From UBA1141 sp963665155 (lineage in GTDB: Bacteria > Chloroflexota > Dehalococcoidia > Lucifugimonadales > UBA3495): 64,000 nt of DNA. Of this stretch, positions 26,986 through 35,399 are shown piece by piece. Where the stretch lies: positions 620,001 through 684,000 of the forward strand of contig OY761986.2 in the NCBI GenBank assembly GCA_963665155.2. Reading direction: 5' to 3'. Under the pieces are notes generated by a model, which was not told the origin of the DNA, ran no database searches, and saw only the letters and a list, made by a program, of their open reading frames with translations. How positions within the stretch are numbered: the stretch's first letter is position 1; every line of letters starts with the position of its first letter. Made by a program: the position numbers and the translations under genes.

Positions 26986-28968
26986 TTGATTCCCTCGTAA
27001 AAACCCCTCGTCCTCCGGGGGCAATGGGAGGATAATGTGGGGAAAGGGCGTTGGGGCAGCGCCTGGCCGAGGGAGGGGAGGATGTTCCGAATACGAGACC
27101 CGCAAGAGAGCCTCTGGCAGTCCCAGTTCCTGGTGACGCCGAAGAAGGCTAAGCGTCTGGAGAGAAGTTGGGCCGAGGTTTTCCGAAACGAGGCGCTCCC
27201 CCTGATTGACGAGGAGCGCTTTGCTCCCATGTACTGCGTGGACAACGGCCGTCCCAACCGGGCGGTGCAGACCGTCCTCGGGGTCCACCTCCTCAAAGAG
27301 ATGTTCAACCTCACCGACGATGAAGCTCTGGAACAACTAGAGTTCAACCTGCTCTGGCACCACGCCCTGCGGCTGGACATCGAGGAGACCCACCTGCCCC
27401 AGAAGACCCTCCACAACTTCCGAGTTCGCCTGATGCAGCACGACGGTGGCCGGCTGGCTTTCCAGGAGACCACGGACCGGATCATCCAGGCGCTGGGCAT
27501 ACGCACCGGAAAGCAACGGCTGGACTCCACCCACATCATGAGCAACATCGCCACACTCACCCGGCTGGGCCTGTTCTGTGAGACGATGCGGTTGTTCCTG
27601 CGGGCCTTGCGCTGGGAGCACCCAGAGCTTCGCCCTGGGGTTCCGGAGGGCCTCCTAGGGCGCTATTTGAAGGAAGAAGACGAGGCGACCCACTACGAGG
27701 ACGCCCGCACGGGGGAGGGTCGGCGACGCCTTTCGGTCTGTGCCCGGGACCTCTACCGGCTGGTGGACCGGTTCCATGGCACGACTGCTGCCCAGCTGGA
27801 GGAGTACCGGCTGCTGGAGCGGCTGCTGCGGGAGCAGTGCCATGTGGGCAAACACCGGGACGGGCACCCCAGGGACGATGACGACGATGCTGGGGAATGC
27901 AAGGTGCCCGTGGCCTTGAAGGACCCGAAGCAGGTGTCCGCCGACTCGCTGCAATCGCCCCACGACCCGGATGTGACCTACAGCGGCCACAAGGGGAAGG
28001 GGTACGAGGTGCAGGTGGCGGAGACCTGCCACGAGGAGAACGCCACCCAGCTCATCACCCACGTGGAGGTGACCCCCTCGAGTGGGAGCGACACCGACGT
28101 GAGCGTGCCGGTCGTTGACGGGCTCGCGGAGCGGAAGGTCCGACCGGACGAGCTCTTCGCCGACACGGCGTATGGGTCGGGCCGCAATGCCTTCGAAGCC
28201 TCGCGCCGGGGAACGGAACTGGTGAGCCCGGTGGCGGGGTCGGCGCCGGGGAACTCGCACGAAGGAGAGGGTGACGGACCACCGCCGCTCACCGCCGCGG
28301 ACTTTCAGATCGACGTCACAGGGGAGCAGGCCACGGTGTGCCCCGCCGGCCACCCGTCCATCGAGGAGCACGAGTTGGAGGATGCGCCGGAGCGGGTAGA
28401 GGTCCACTTTGCCAGGACAACATGCGAGCCCTGCCCCTTGCGGTCCCGTTGCCCAGTGAAGCTGGACCGGCGTGCGGGGGCCTACGTCCTCAAGGCGGAC
28501 CTGGTGAAGGTGAACATCGAGCGGCGCCGGAGGGCCGAGGCCACCGAGGAGTGGCGCAAGCGGTATGCCATAAGGGCTGGTATCGAGGGAACGAACTCCG
28601 AGCTGAAGCGCGCCCACGGGCTTGGGCGCTTGCGGGTGCGAGGGGGCCGTCGGGTGCGGCTTGCCGTCTACCTGAAGGCGTTGGCGTGCAACTTCAAGCG
28701 GATGGTCCATGCACGCCTGGTGGAGATGGAGAACACGGCTCAGCGGGCGGTCGGGACGGTACCTGCGGTCACGGCCGCATGAGGGCGCCGCTCCACAGCT
28801 TCCACCGGGTGCCCTGAGCCACGGAAGGGGTAGCGCAACGGGATCACGCTTGTCCTGAGCGCGGCAGATGGTGCGGTGAGGCCAGCAGCCGGCATCCCGT
28901 GGCCTCCTCCCTTCCAGGCCCCTTCCGCCAGGGTTCATCTCAAACAGGCCTTTTTGCGAGGGAATCAA
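26986..28968 (+). mobile_element. Intact IS1182-family element (copy 2), about 1983 bp
   Basis: Ends read TTGATTCCCTCGTAAAAA on the left and TTGATTCCCTCGCAAAAA inward from the right, extended by CAAGC/CAAGA outward. One long transposase gene fills it. It is nearly identical to the disrupted copy at 12.8-16.2 kb, so the element has moved recently. I see no clear target duplication beyond the AAGCTT-like flank. Confidence 0.88.
27082..28782 (+). CDS. IS1182-family transposase
   Basis: About 566 residues from the ATG at 27082, which directly follows a strong GGGAGGGGAGG; an upstream in-frame start at 27037 is less likely. The N-terminal region carries 'PMYCVDNGRPNRAVQTVLGV' (DUF772). Catalytic residues are Asp in 'RLDSTHIMSN', Asp in 'ELFADTAYGSGRNAF', and Glu in 'IRAGIEGTNSELKRAHGLGR'. 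Cys pairs in 'CEPCPLRSRCP' are typical. It appears intact and potentially active. Confidence 0.93.
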   Translation: MFRIRDPQESLWQSQFLVTPKKAKRLERSWAEVFRNEALPLIDEERFAPMYCVDNGRPNRAVQTVLGVHLLKEMFNLTDDEALEQLEFNLLWHHALRLDIEETHLPQKTLHNFRVRLMQHDGGRLAFQETTDRIIQALGIRTGKQRLDSTHIMSNIATLTRLGLFCETMRLFLRALRWEHPELRPGVPEGLLGRYLKEEDEATHYEDARTGEGRRRLSVCARDLYRLVDRFHGTTAAQLEEYRLLERLLREQCHVGKHRDGHPRDDDDDAGECKVPVALKDPKQVSADSLQSPHDPDVTYSGHKGKGYEVQVAETCHEENATQLITHVEVTPSSGSDTDVSVPVVDGLAERKVRPDELFADTAYGSGRNAFEASRRGTELVSPVAGSAPGNSHEGEGDGPPPLTAADFQIDVTGEQATVCPAGHPSIEEHELEDAPERVEVHFARTTCEPCPLRSRCPVKLDRRAGAYVLKADLVKVNIERRRRAEATEEWRKRYAIRAGIEGTNSELKRAHGLGRLRVRGGRRVRLAVYLKALACNFKRMVHARLVEMENTAQRAVGTVPAVTAA

Positions 28969-29495
28969 TCTTGGATGCTGTCGGTCCCAGATTGGATGCT
29001 GCTGGTCGCAGAGTCGAATAAGGCTCTAGCTAATGCAACTCCGCCTCCGTGGGGTGCTCAAATACCTTCAAAATAGATTTTCGGAGTCGGTCTCACAGCA
29101 AATTCAATTGTCGGAGGGTCGAAAGCTAGGGTCACAGTCAGGTATAAGAAGACGAAAGCATCAGACGATTTATTGCCTCCAGCTATCGTCGCAGCCGTCG
29201 GTGGGAAAGGGATGTGCTATCCCATTCTCCGTTGCTTGACAGTAAAAACCTTCCATAATAGACTGCCGCTGATGGTTCCACCGGCCCATCGCGAAGGGCT
29301 AAGTAACGCTTTTGCCCGACAAGTCCGTGGCTAAAGCGCCGGGTGAGCGAAAAAATATGTCCCTTGACCACGGTCAGTCCCAACCGTTTTCTAGCACCCA
29401 TTTGGGCCTCTATGCCCCTTACGTGCAGTACCCCCGTTGGTTTTATTTCCATAACATGGGATTCAGCCATTCCTCATAGTCAAAAAAGGAGACCC
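28969..29495. other. Intergenic region, no confident gene
   Basis: About 525 bp between the IS1182 end and the RidA-like gene. A minus-strand ORF at 29183-29470 (95 codons) starts after a GAGGA-like site but resembles nothing known. It is divergent from the RidA gene and may be fortuitous. Confidence 0.3.
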
Positions 29496-29894
29496 ATGGC
29501 CAAGACAATATTGACAAGCCCAAAGCTCAGCAAGCCCGCCGGGATTTTTTCTTCGGGCGTGGCTGTCCCCGCCGGACGAATGGTATTCGTGTCCGGTCAG
29601 GTTTCCCGAAACGCTCAGGGAGAGACAGTGGGCAAGGGAGATATCCGTGCTCAGACGACCCAGACCATGGAAAACGTCAAAACAGTGCTGGAGGCAGCAG
29701 GGGCTACCATTGACGACGTGGTGAAGGTTACCGTCTACGTGACCAATGTTAAGGAGCAATTGGCGGCGATTCACGAAGTGCGAGCCCAATACTTTAAAAC
29801 CGATTATCCGGCTAGCACCCTAGTGGAGGTAAAATCGCTGGTCAGCGAGGACTTGCTTATTGAGATCGAGGCCATCGCCGTAGTTGCTTCCTAG
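29496..29894 (+). CDS. RidA/YjgF-family protein lacking the catalytic Arg
   Basis: 132 residues from the ATG at 29496, chosen because AAGGAG lies at 29487-29491 and the family starts here; an upstream extension is not homologous. 'GRMVFVSGQVSRNAQGETVG' (about 27-46) and 'QTMENVKTVLEAAGATIDDV' are typical. In the 'PAR' position, where enamine/imine deaminases carry the carboxylate-binding Arg, this protein has 'YPASTLVEV'. It is therefore probably not a canonical deaminase but one of the Rid subgroups of other function. Confidence 0.88.
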   Translation: MAKTILTSPKLSKPAGIFSSGVAVPAGRMVFVSGQVSRNAQGETVGKGDIRAQTTQTMENVKTVLEAAGATIDDVVKVTVYVTNVKEQLAAIHEVRAQYFKTDYPASTLVEVKSLVSEDLLIEIEAIAVVAS

Positions 29895-30008
29895 TCGCTG
29901 GGTCCGGTAAAGACCTACCTCGGCTCACCTTCTAGTCGCCTCCGCAAGTAGTTCAAAAAGTAATTCAAGTCACGATCCTATACGTCGCCCGGTGAGTCAA
30001 ATCAAGTG

Positions 30009-30656
30009 TCAGCGTACTTTGCCGTTATCGATGGGGCCCAATACGTTTTGCTGCAGCCACTCGTCGCCAGCCAGTTCGGCAAACCCAATTTCCCGCATGT
30101 GATCGGTGATTTGCACCATACTCTCTAGGATTGTTTTGAGCTTTTCGGTTTTGTAAATGAAACTGGTTGAGTGGAAGTAAAGTTCGCTATGCCCCAGTCC
30201 TTTATCTTCACCGCACATCAGCCTGACTGGGACTCTGGAAGCAAGAAGATTGCGCCATGCCCTCTGCTTCAAAACCTGTCCAAATTTCGCTTCGTCGCTG
30301 GTATTCATATAGTAGTTGTTTTTAATTTCAGGGCCTTCTTTCTGGTAAACGAACCGCTTCCGTTTGCTCTCGGTCAATGACCGGCCAAACTTGATAATGA
30401 AGTTGAAATCCGTCGGTTGAGCATAGTAGACAGCAAACTCGGTCAGGTTTTGGGCGTTCCCGAATCCTAGGAAGACTTCATGATAGCTAACTGAAACGTA
30501 CCATCCATTTACTTCCCCCATGGCGCGGTCCGGTCTTGAACCTTTTGCATTCACCAAACTGAGACCCATTTCATCGCACAGGTCGCTTAAAGCCCGTAGC
30601 CGTCGCTGCTGGTCACCGGTTCCCCATAAATATTTGGTTAAGAAACGACTAACCAC
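30009..30656 (-). CDS. Hypothetical protein
   Basis: 215 residues that I do not recognise. There is no signal peptide or membrane segment; it is soluble with mixed alpha/beta character and positively charged stretches ('KFGRSLTESKRKRFVYQK'). It reads cleanly from ATG to TGA and has normal composition, so it is probably a real gene. It lies after the acyl-CoA dehydrogenase gene on the same strand, separated by 142 bp. Confidence 0.6.
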   Translation of the reverse strand: MVSRFLTKYLWGTGDQQRRLRALSDLCDEMGLSLVNAKGSRPDRAMGEVNGWYVSVSYHEVFLGFGNAQNLTEFAVYYAQPTDFNFIIKFGRSLTESKRKRFVYQKEGPEIKNNYYMNTSDEAKFGQVLKQRAWRNLLASRVPVRLMCGEDKGLGHSELYFHSTSFIYKTEKLKTILESMVQITDHMREIGFAELAGDEWLQQNVLGPIDNGKVR

Positions 30657-30798
30657 TATGCGGCCCTTCGTCTTGACCTAGAGAGCCAAAAAATCCCGAG
30701 GGTTCGAGCCAATGCTGGCTTATTTCCCATGTATTCCGGCTTCGCCTTTGACTGTGCGGGCTTCGTAATCCTTGGGTGCCGAAAATAGGCTACCAACA

Positions 30799-31941
30799 TT
30801 AAAGTCCCATACTCTGGGCCAATTGCACCAAGTGGTGCTCGGTGTCACCAAGGTTGGCTTCCGCTATCTTGGACCTCATGGTGTAGAGTTGCATGTCATG
30901 CTCCACGGTAAAAGCGATGCCAGCGAAAATCCCGTGGCCTGTCGCAGTCGCGCGCTTGCTCAAGGACCCGGCATAAGCCTTGGCTACCGCCACTTCATCA
31001 GTGGCCTTGCCGCCGCTATTCCCACCTTGGTCCAATTTCCAGGCTGCATGATATGTGGCCATTCGCGCTCCGTCCACAGCCGTGCGCAAGTCGGCGCATT
31101 GGTGTTGGACTGCTTGGAAACTGCCGATGGGACGCCCGAACTGGACCCGGTTCTTGGAGTATTCCACTACCATCTCTAGGATTTTTTCGGATCTGCCCAC
31201 GATGTCGGCGCATTGCAAGACGGCGCCCCACTCTTGGGCCGGACCTACGTGGGTTGCGGCGCTACCCACCGTCCCTAATGCAGCATCGGCCCCTACCCTA
31301 ACCTGCCGGAATCGCGCTTCGTGCTGCTGATAGCCGCCAATGGATGGCATGGCGGACAGGGTGAGACCCGGAGACGCTGTCTCCACCAGAAAAAGCGTGA
31401 GATAGACAGTGGATTCCGTTTGACCCAACGATCCGGCAACACACAAAATCAGGTCGGACCTATCGGCCCAAGGTACGAACAGCACAGTACCCTCAAGCAG
31501 GTAGCCTTGACCGTCGATTGTGGCCCGTAGGCCCAGTGCTTCTCCGTTATTCAGTGCCTCACCGGACAGGAACGAGGTGACAACGGTTTCACCCGTGGCC
31601 ATTTTGGGGAGCAGCTGGTTTTTTTGCTGAGTGTTGCCTGCTTTCAGAATTGCTTTTACGGCGTAAGCGGATGTGGCCAAAAGCGGGCCAGGCACCATGG
31701 CGCGCCCAATTTCTTCAAAAAGGACTGTCTGATCAAGCAAATTCCCGCCTTCCCCTGCGTACTCCTGAGGAATAGCCAGGCCAAACCACCCCAAGTCGGC
31801 CATTTTCCGCCACAGGTCTGGGGAATAGCCTGATTGTTTTTCCTCCCACTCCCGAATCAATGAAATCGGGCACTCCGATTCCAAGAACTCCCGGGCGGTC
31901 CGGCCCAACAGGATTTGATGCTCGCTTAATCCCAGGTCCAT
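30799..31941 (-). CDS. Acyl-CoA dehydrogenase
   Basis: 380 residues, typical of the FAD-dependent acyl-CoA dehydrogenase fold. The N-terminal helical domain contains 'DLGWFGLAIPQEYAGEGGNLLDQTVLFEEIGRAM'. The C-terminal helical domain contains 'KNRVQFGRPIGSFQAVQHQCADLR' and 'HGIFAGIAFTVEHDMQLYTMR'. It oxidises an acyl-CoA at the alpha-beta bond. It belongs to the class often encoded in adjacent pairs, perhaps acting as a heteromeric enzyme with the neighbouring gene. The usual catalytic Glu position is not clear to me. It lies downstream of a tandem-repeat array that separates it from the partner gene. Confidence 0.9.
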   Translation of the reverse strand: MDLGLSEHQILLGRTAREFLESECPISLIREWEEKQSGYSPDLWRKMADLGWFGLAIPQEYAGEGGNLLDQTVLFEEIGRAMVPGPLLATSAYAVKAILKAGNTQQKNQLLPKMATGETVVTSFLSGEALNNGEALGLRATIDGQGYLLEGTVLFVPWADRSDLILCVAGSLGQTESTVYLTLFLVETASPGLTLSAMPSIGGYQQHEARFRQVRVGADAALGTVGSAATHVGPAQEWGAVLQCADIVGRSEKILEMVVEYSKNRVQFGRPIGSFQAVQHQCADLRTAVDGARMATYHAAWKLDQGGNSGGKATDEVAVAKAYAGSLSKRATATGHGIFAGIAFTVEHDMQLYTMRSKIAEANLGDTEHHLVQLAQSMGL

Positions 31942-31964
31942 TTGGCTATCCTCGTTATCCGATC

Positions 31965-32146
31965 GGTGGAATCGACTGGTGGAATCGACTGGTGGAATCG
32001 ACTGGTGGAATCGACTGGTGGAATCGACTGGTGGAATCGACTGGTGGAATCGACTGGCGAAATCAACTGGAGGAATCGACTGGAGGAATCGACTGGCGGA
32101 ATCGACTGGCGGAATCGACTGGTGGAATCGGCTGGCAGAATCGACT
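31965..32146. repeat. 13-bp tandem repeat array, unit GGTGGAATCGACT
   Basis: Fourteen contiguous 13-bp units (182 bp). The first seven are perfect; units 8-14 carry one to three substitutions (GGAGGAATCGACT, GGCGGAATCGACT and similar). It occupies nearly the whole gap between two acyl-CoA dehydrogenase genes of one operon, 23 bp upstream of the start codon of the downstream gene. The polarity of divergence suggests growth from one side. Confidence 0.98.
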
Positions 32147-32185
32147 CAATGAAGTGTCGATTCGCGGTTTGGCATCGCCGGTAAA

Positions 32186-33352
32186 TTACCGGGGCATTCC
32201 GAGGCCCCTCTGGGCGATGATGTTGCGATGAATCTCCGATGTGCCAGCACCGTGAAGGTGCATGCTTTCTTGGTGGATGCCCTCTATGGTCCCCCGCATT
32301 GGAGCCCACTTTGAGTCACCCGTTAATGTGCTATAGGGCCCCAGAATCTCCATTGCCGCTTGGGCGAACTCAAGGCGCCGCTCCGTGCCATGCAAAAATG
32401 CGACGGAAGCTTCGGCATTGGGTATCGTTCCGGTACTCTGAAGCCAGGCGACGTTCCAGCAAAGCAGACTCCAGACGTCGAAGGCCACCTTTAATTCGGC
32501 CAATTTCCGCTTTACCGAAGGCCGGTCAGAGATAGTTTGTCCATTGAACCGGGTGGATTTGCAGAAATGAACGAAATCGTCGAAAGCCCTTCGGGTCCGT
32601 CCGTAGCGTTCCAGGCCGGAGCGCTCGAAGTCCAGAGTGGTCATGGCGTGGTACCAACCGCGGTTTTCCTCGCCAATCAGCGCCGTGGCCGGGACTCGGA
32701 CGTTGTCGAAGTTTGTCTGGGCGGCCATCGCCCCGCTTATGTACGGAAGGGAACGCAGGCTAATGCCCGGAGCTTTCATGTCTGCTATAAACATGCTGAT
32801 GCCCCGGTGTTTGGCGGCTTGACGGTCCGTCCGGGCCAGCAGGTAAATGTAATCGGCGTTGAAAGCGTAACTGGTGAACATCTTGGAGCCGTTTAGGACA
32901 TACTCGTCGCCATCCCTGTCGGCCCGCAGTTCCAAGGAAGCCAGGTCGGAACCCACGTTTGGCTCGCTGAAGCCCTGGCAATATTCTACTTGGGCGGCGG
33001 CTATGGGTTGGAGGTACTGTGCTTGCTGCTCGGGACTGCCGAAGACCATCAGCGCCGGGCCTACGAATCCCAAGCCGGTGGTCCCAGTCCGGGGCACCAT
33101 GCCGTAGCCCATTTGCTCGTTGAAAATAGCCTGCTCGATGGGGCCTTTCCCACCGCCGCCGTGTACTGCCGGCCAGCCCACAGCCAGCCACCGGCGCTGG
33201 GCCAGTTCGCTGGCGATCTCCCGCCCGAACTGATACTGCCCCTCGTATTCCGAGCCGAAGACTTCCTGCCTCTCTGAAGGTACGCGCTGGGCGAGAAACG
33301 CGCGCACTTCCTCTTTGAAAGTCTGCTGCTCTTCGGTAAATTCAAATTCCAT
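32186..33352 (-). CDS. Acyl-CoA dehydrogenase
   Basis: About 388 residues from the ATG at 33352. A longer ORF reaches 33514 but would overlap the upstream LLM gene, and the family begins 'MEFEFTEEQQTFKEEVRAFL'. Motifs: 'EYCQGFSEPNVGSDLASLEL' (FAD/substrate loop), 'LNGSKMFTSYAFNADYIYLL', 'FDNVRVPATALIGEENRGWY', and C-terminal 'HLHGAGTSEIHRNIIAQRGLG', typical of FadE-type enzymes in steroid, aromatic or branched acyl-CoA oxidation. It is second in an operon LLM - ACAD - (repeat) - ACAD. Confidence 0.9.
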   Translation of the reverse strand: MEFEFTEEQQTFKEEVRAFLAQRVPSERQEVFGSEYEGQYQFGREIASELAQRRWLAVGWPAVHGGGGKGPIEQAIFNEQMGYGMVPRTGTTGLGFVGPALMVFGSPEQQAQYLQPIAAAQVEYCQGFSEPNVGSDLASLELRADRDGDEYVLNGSKMFTSYAFNADYIYLLARTDRQAAKHRGISMFIADMKAPGISLRSLPYISGAMAAQTNFDNVRVPATALIGEENRGWYHAMTTLDFERSGLERYGRTRRAFDDFVHFCKSTRFNGQTISDRPSVKRKLAELKVAFDVWSLLCWNVAWLQSTGTIPNAEASVAFLHGTERRLEFAQAAMEILGPYSTLTGDSKWAPMRGTIEGIHQESMHLHGAGTSEIHRNIIAQRGLGMPR

Positions 33353-33498
33353 AGCCGAATTTCCACCACTAACCGGAATTGCCATTCCAACTCGATTTGA
33401 GGTCAGTCTAAAAAACTTATGAAACTGCCGGGACCTTTGGGCGAGTCTAGGGCTGATGCCGGATCCTGAAGTGTGTTTCCTAATTAACTTGCTTGTAC

Positions 33499-34494
33499 CT
33501 ATCGAGGAGCGCAAGCCCGGATAATCTCTATGGCTTGCTCCTTGGCTTTGGGGCCGGAGACCCTTGGCGAAATAATAGGCTGGGTGATGCCCGCCTGCCG
33601 GTATTGCTGCAGCTTTTCCTGGCAGTTGTCGGCGTCCCCTACCAAGGCGATCTTGTCGATGAGCGCTCCGGGCACCAGGTTTCGCACCTCCTCGTGGTTA
33701 CCTGCCTGCCAGGCCTGACGCACCGCAAGTAACTCTTCGGTAAACCCGGCCTCTTCCATCAGCCTGCGGTACCTGGGGAATGTGGCGGCGTAGCGGGCCA
33801 CATTGTTCCGCATGGCCTCCATCCCTTCATCAGCGGCTGCGCCTACAGCGCAGGGGAGCAGGGTAGCGACCTCTACCTCGTCGGCAGCCTTGCCAGCCCG
33901 TTCCGCTCCCATGGCGACGTGTTTAGCAGCCGTTTGGGCGTGTTCCAGAGTGCACCAGGTTAGTAGCGCTCCTTGGGAGATTTCCCCGCATACTTCTAGC
34001 ATCTTGGGGAACACCGCAGCCACGTAGATGGGCATCTCTTTGCGCAGAGGCCGGAACCAAAGGTCGAAGCGCTCGATATTATAGACCTCGCCCTGGTAGC
34101 TGACTTCGCCGTCACGCAGCAACGCTCGTACGATATCGACGCATTCCCTCAGCCGGGGTACGGCTTTATCGAAAACCAAACCGTGCTCGGGCCCAACCTG
34201 CACCTTGTGGCTTGTGCCCAACCCCAAGATGAATCTTCCGTTGGAAAAGTGGTCGACCGATGCTGCGGCCATGGCTATTGTGGGTGCGCTGCGCACGAAG
34301 ACGCTGGTGATGCTGGTGCCGAGAAGTATCTTTTCGGTTTTGAGCGCACATGCGGTGAGAATAGAGAACTGGTCGCCGCCATGGCCCTCGGCAACCCATG
34401 CCGACCCATAGCCCAGTTCATCGGCCAGTTGGATGCACTCAACCATCTCGGTAGGCTGTAAACCACCGGAAAATCCCAACCCGATTCGGCCCAT
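33499..34494 (-). CDS. LLM class flavin-dependent (F420-type) oxidoreductase
   Basis: 331 residues. 'LGYGSAWVAEGHGGDQFSIL' (about 29-48), 'ILLGTSITSVFVRSAPTIAM', 'NGRFILGLGTSH' and 'RPLRKEMPIYVAAVFPKMLEV' mark the luciferase-like TIM barrel; the pattern is close to methylene-H4MPT-reductase-like F420 enzymes. GGGGAGGG precedes the ATG. It is first gene of an operon with two acyl-CoA dehydrogenases, so it may act on a CoA-derived or terpenoid substrate. A 13-bp repeat array begins 23 bp upstream of its start, so transcription must start within or beyond the array. Confidence 0.88.
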   Translation of the reverse strand: MGRIGLGFSGGLQPTEMVECIQLADELGYGSAWVAEGHGGDQFSILTACALKTEKILLGTSITSVFVRSAPTIAMAAASVDHFSNGRFILGLGTSHKVQVGPEHGLVFDKAVPRLRECVDIVRALLRDGEVSYQGEVYNIERFDLWFRPLRKEMPIYVAAVFPKMLEVCGEISQGALLTWCTLEHAQTAAKHVAMGAERAGKAADEVEVATLLPCAVGAAADEGMEAMRNNVARYAATFPRYRRLMEEAGFTEELLAVRQAWQAGNHEEVRNLVPGALIDKIALVGDADNCQEKLQQYRQAGITQPIISPRVSGPKAKEQAIEIIRACAPR

Positions 34495-34516
34495 CTGACC
34501 CTCCCCAGTTCATACC

Positions 34517-34802
34517 GGAACTTTCTACCGGAACTTTCTACCGGATGCACTTTCTCGGAAACCGGAACTTTCTACCGGAACTTTCTACCGGAACTTTCTA
34601 CCGGAACTTTCTACCGGAACTTTCTACCGGAACTTTCTACCGGAACTTTCTACCGGAACTTTCTACCGGAACTTTCTACCGGAACTTTCTACCGGAACTT
34701 TCTACCGGAACTTTCTACCGGAACTTTCTACCGGAACTTTCTACCGGAACTTTCTACCGGAACTTTCTACCGGAACTTTCTACCGGAACTTTCTACCGGA
34801 AC
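34517..34802. repeat. 13-bp tandem repeat array, unit GGAACTTTCTACC
   Basis: Two perfect units (34517-34542), a 21-bp interruption (34543-34563, GGATGCACTTTCTCGGAAACC, which resembles a decayed unit), then 18 perfect units (34564-34797) and a partial GGAAC. The perfect identity of 18 units implies very recent expansion or active homogenisation. It lies directly upstream of the LLM operon. Confidence 0.98.
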
Positions 34803-35040
34803 GGTTGGTATAAATTTTGCCAGCACTGGCTGCCGGGTAATCGTGGTCACCTGGCATTATAAACCCCAGGCAAACGCCGCCGCATCCGGTTGTATCCGGT
34901 CCAAACCTTGCAACCCATAGGCGTTGCCTTTATCAGTCAACGACTTGGGCTTGATACTATCATTTCATCGCAATGTATGAAGTAACCGACGAAGGGGGAT
35001 TTTGTGGATGGATTCAGACTAGCCCTCGTACGGCCGGGTT
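34803..35040. other. Intergenic region with remnant of an IS1182-type end
   Basis: No gene is recognised between the tandem array and the MITE-like element. The last bases (35031-35040, CGGCCGGGTT) match the terminal sequence of the second IS1182-type element (GGCCGGAGTT) and abut a CTAG, as at 15384. Confidence 0.4.
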
Positions 35041-35198
35041 CTAGTACTACAACCAGTTATATTTGACGAATAACACGACACCCCCATCCTAACCTTCCCC
35101 CGAAATTGGGGAAGGAAGTGGTTTTCTCCCCCTTACGAAGGGGGAGATTAAGAGGGGGTCAGCGCGTATCGTTCAGTATCATACGGATGTAGTACTAG
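35041..35198. repeat. CTAG-bounded MITE-like element
   Basis: CTAGTACTAC at 35041-35050 and GTAGTACTAG at 35189-35198 are exact inverted repeats bounding about 150 bp. The end TACTACAAC is similar to TATTACAAC of the copies at 13.4 and 15.4 kb. The interior (35080-35160) holds the hairpin-rich 'CCCCCATCCTAACCTTCCCC' type of sequence common in environmental genomes and a second hairpin CTCCCCCTTACGAAGGGGGAG. It is non-coding. Confidence 0.65.
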
Positions 35199-35399
35199 TT
35201 GCAGGGGACCGGTTGACGATGCCGCAGGTGGTCACTAAACTGCCCGTGATTGCCCCGGCAAATAAAAGGATACTTGTTGACATTCCTGTAGGTTGCAAGA
35301 AGAGCCGTTGAATCGTAATTTGACATGGACTACAAGATTATCAGCGGGCGAAACTGACGACACCGCAGCACCCGGAAAGTTCACTAGCCGGTGCGCTAG

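Noticed and set aside
30681..30711. GGTTCGA-containing sequence resembling a tRNA T-arm
   Set aside because: No matching acceptor, D or anticodon stems could be built around it.
34517..34802. CRISPR array
   Set aside because: The units are contiguous 13-mers without spacers, and no cas gene is near.
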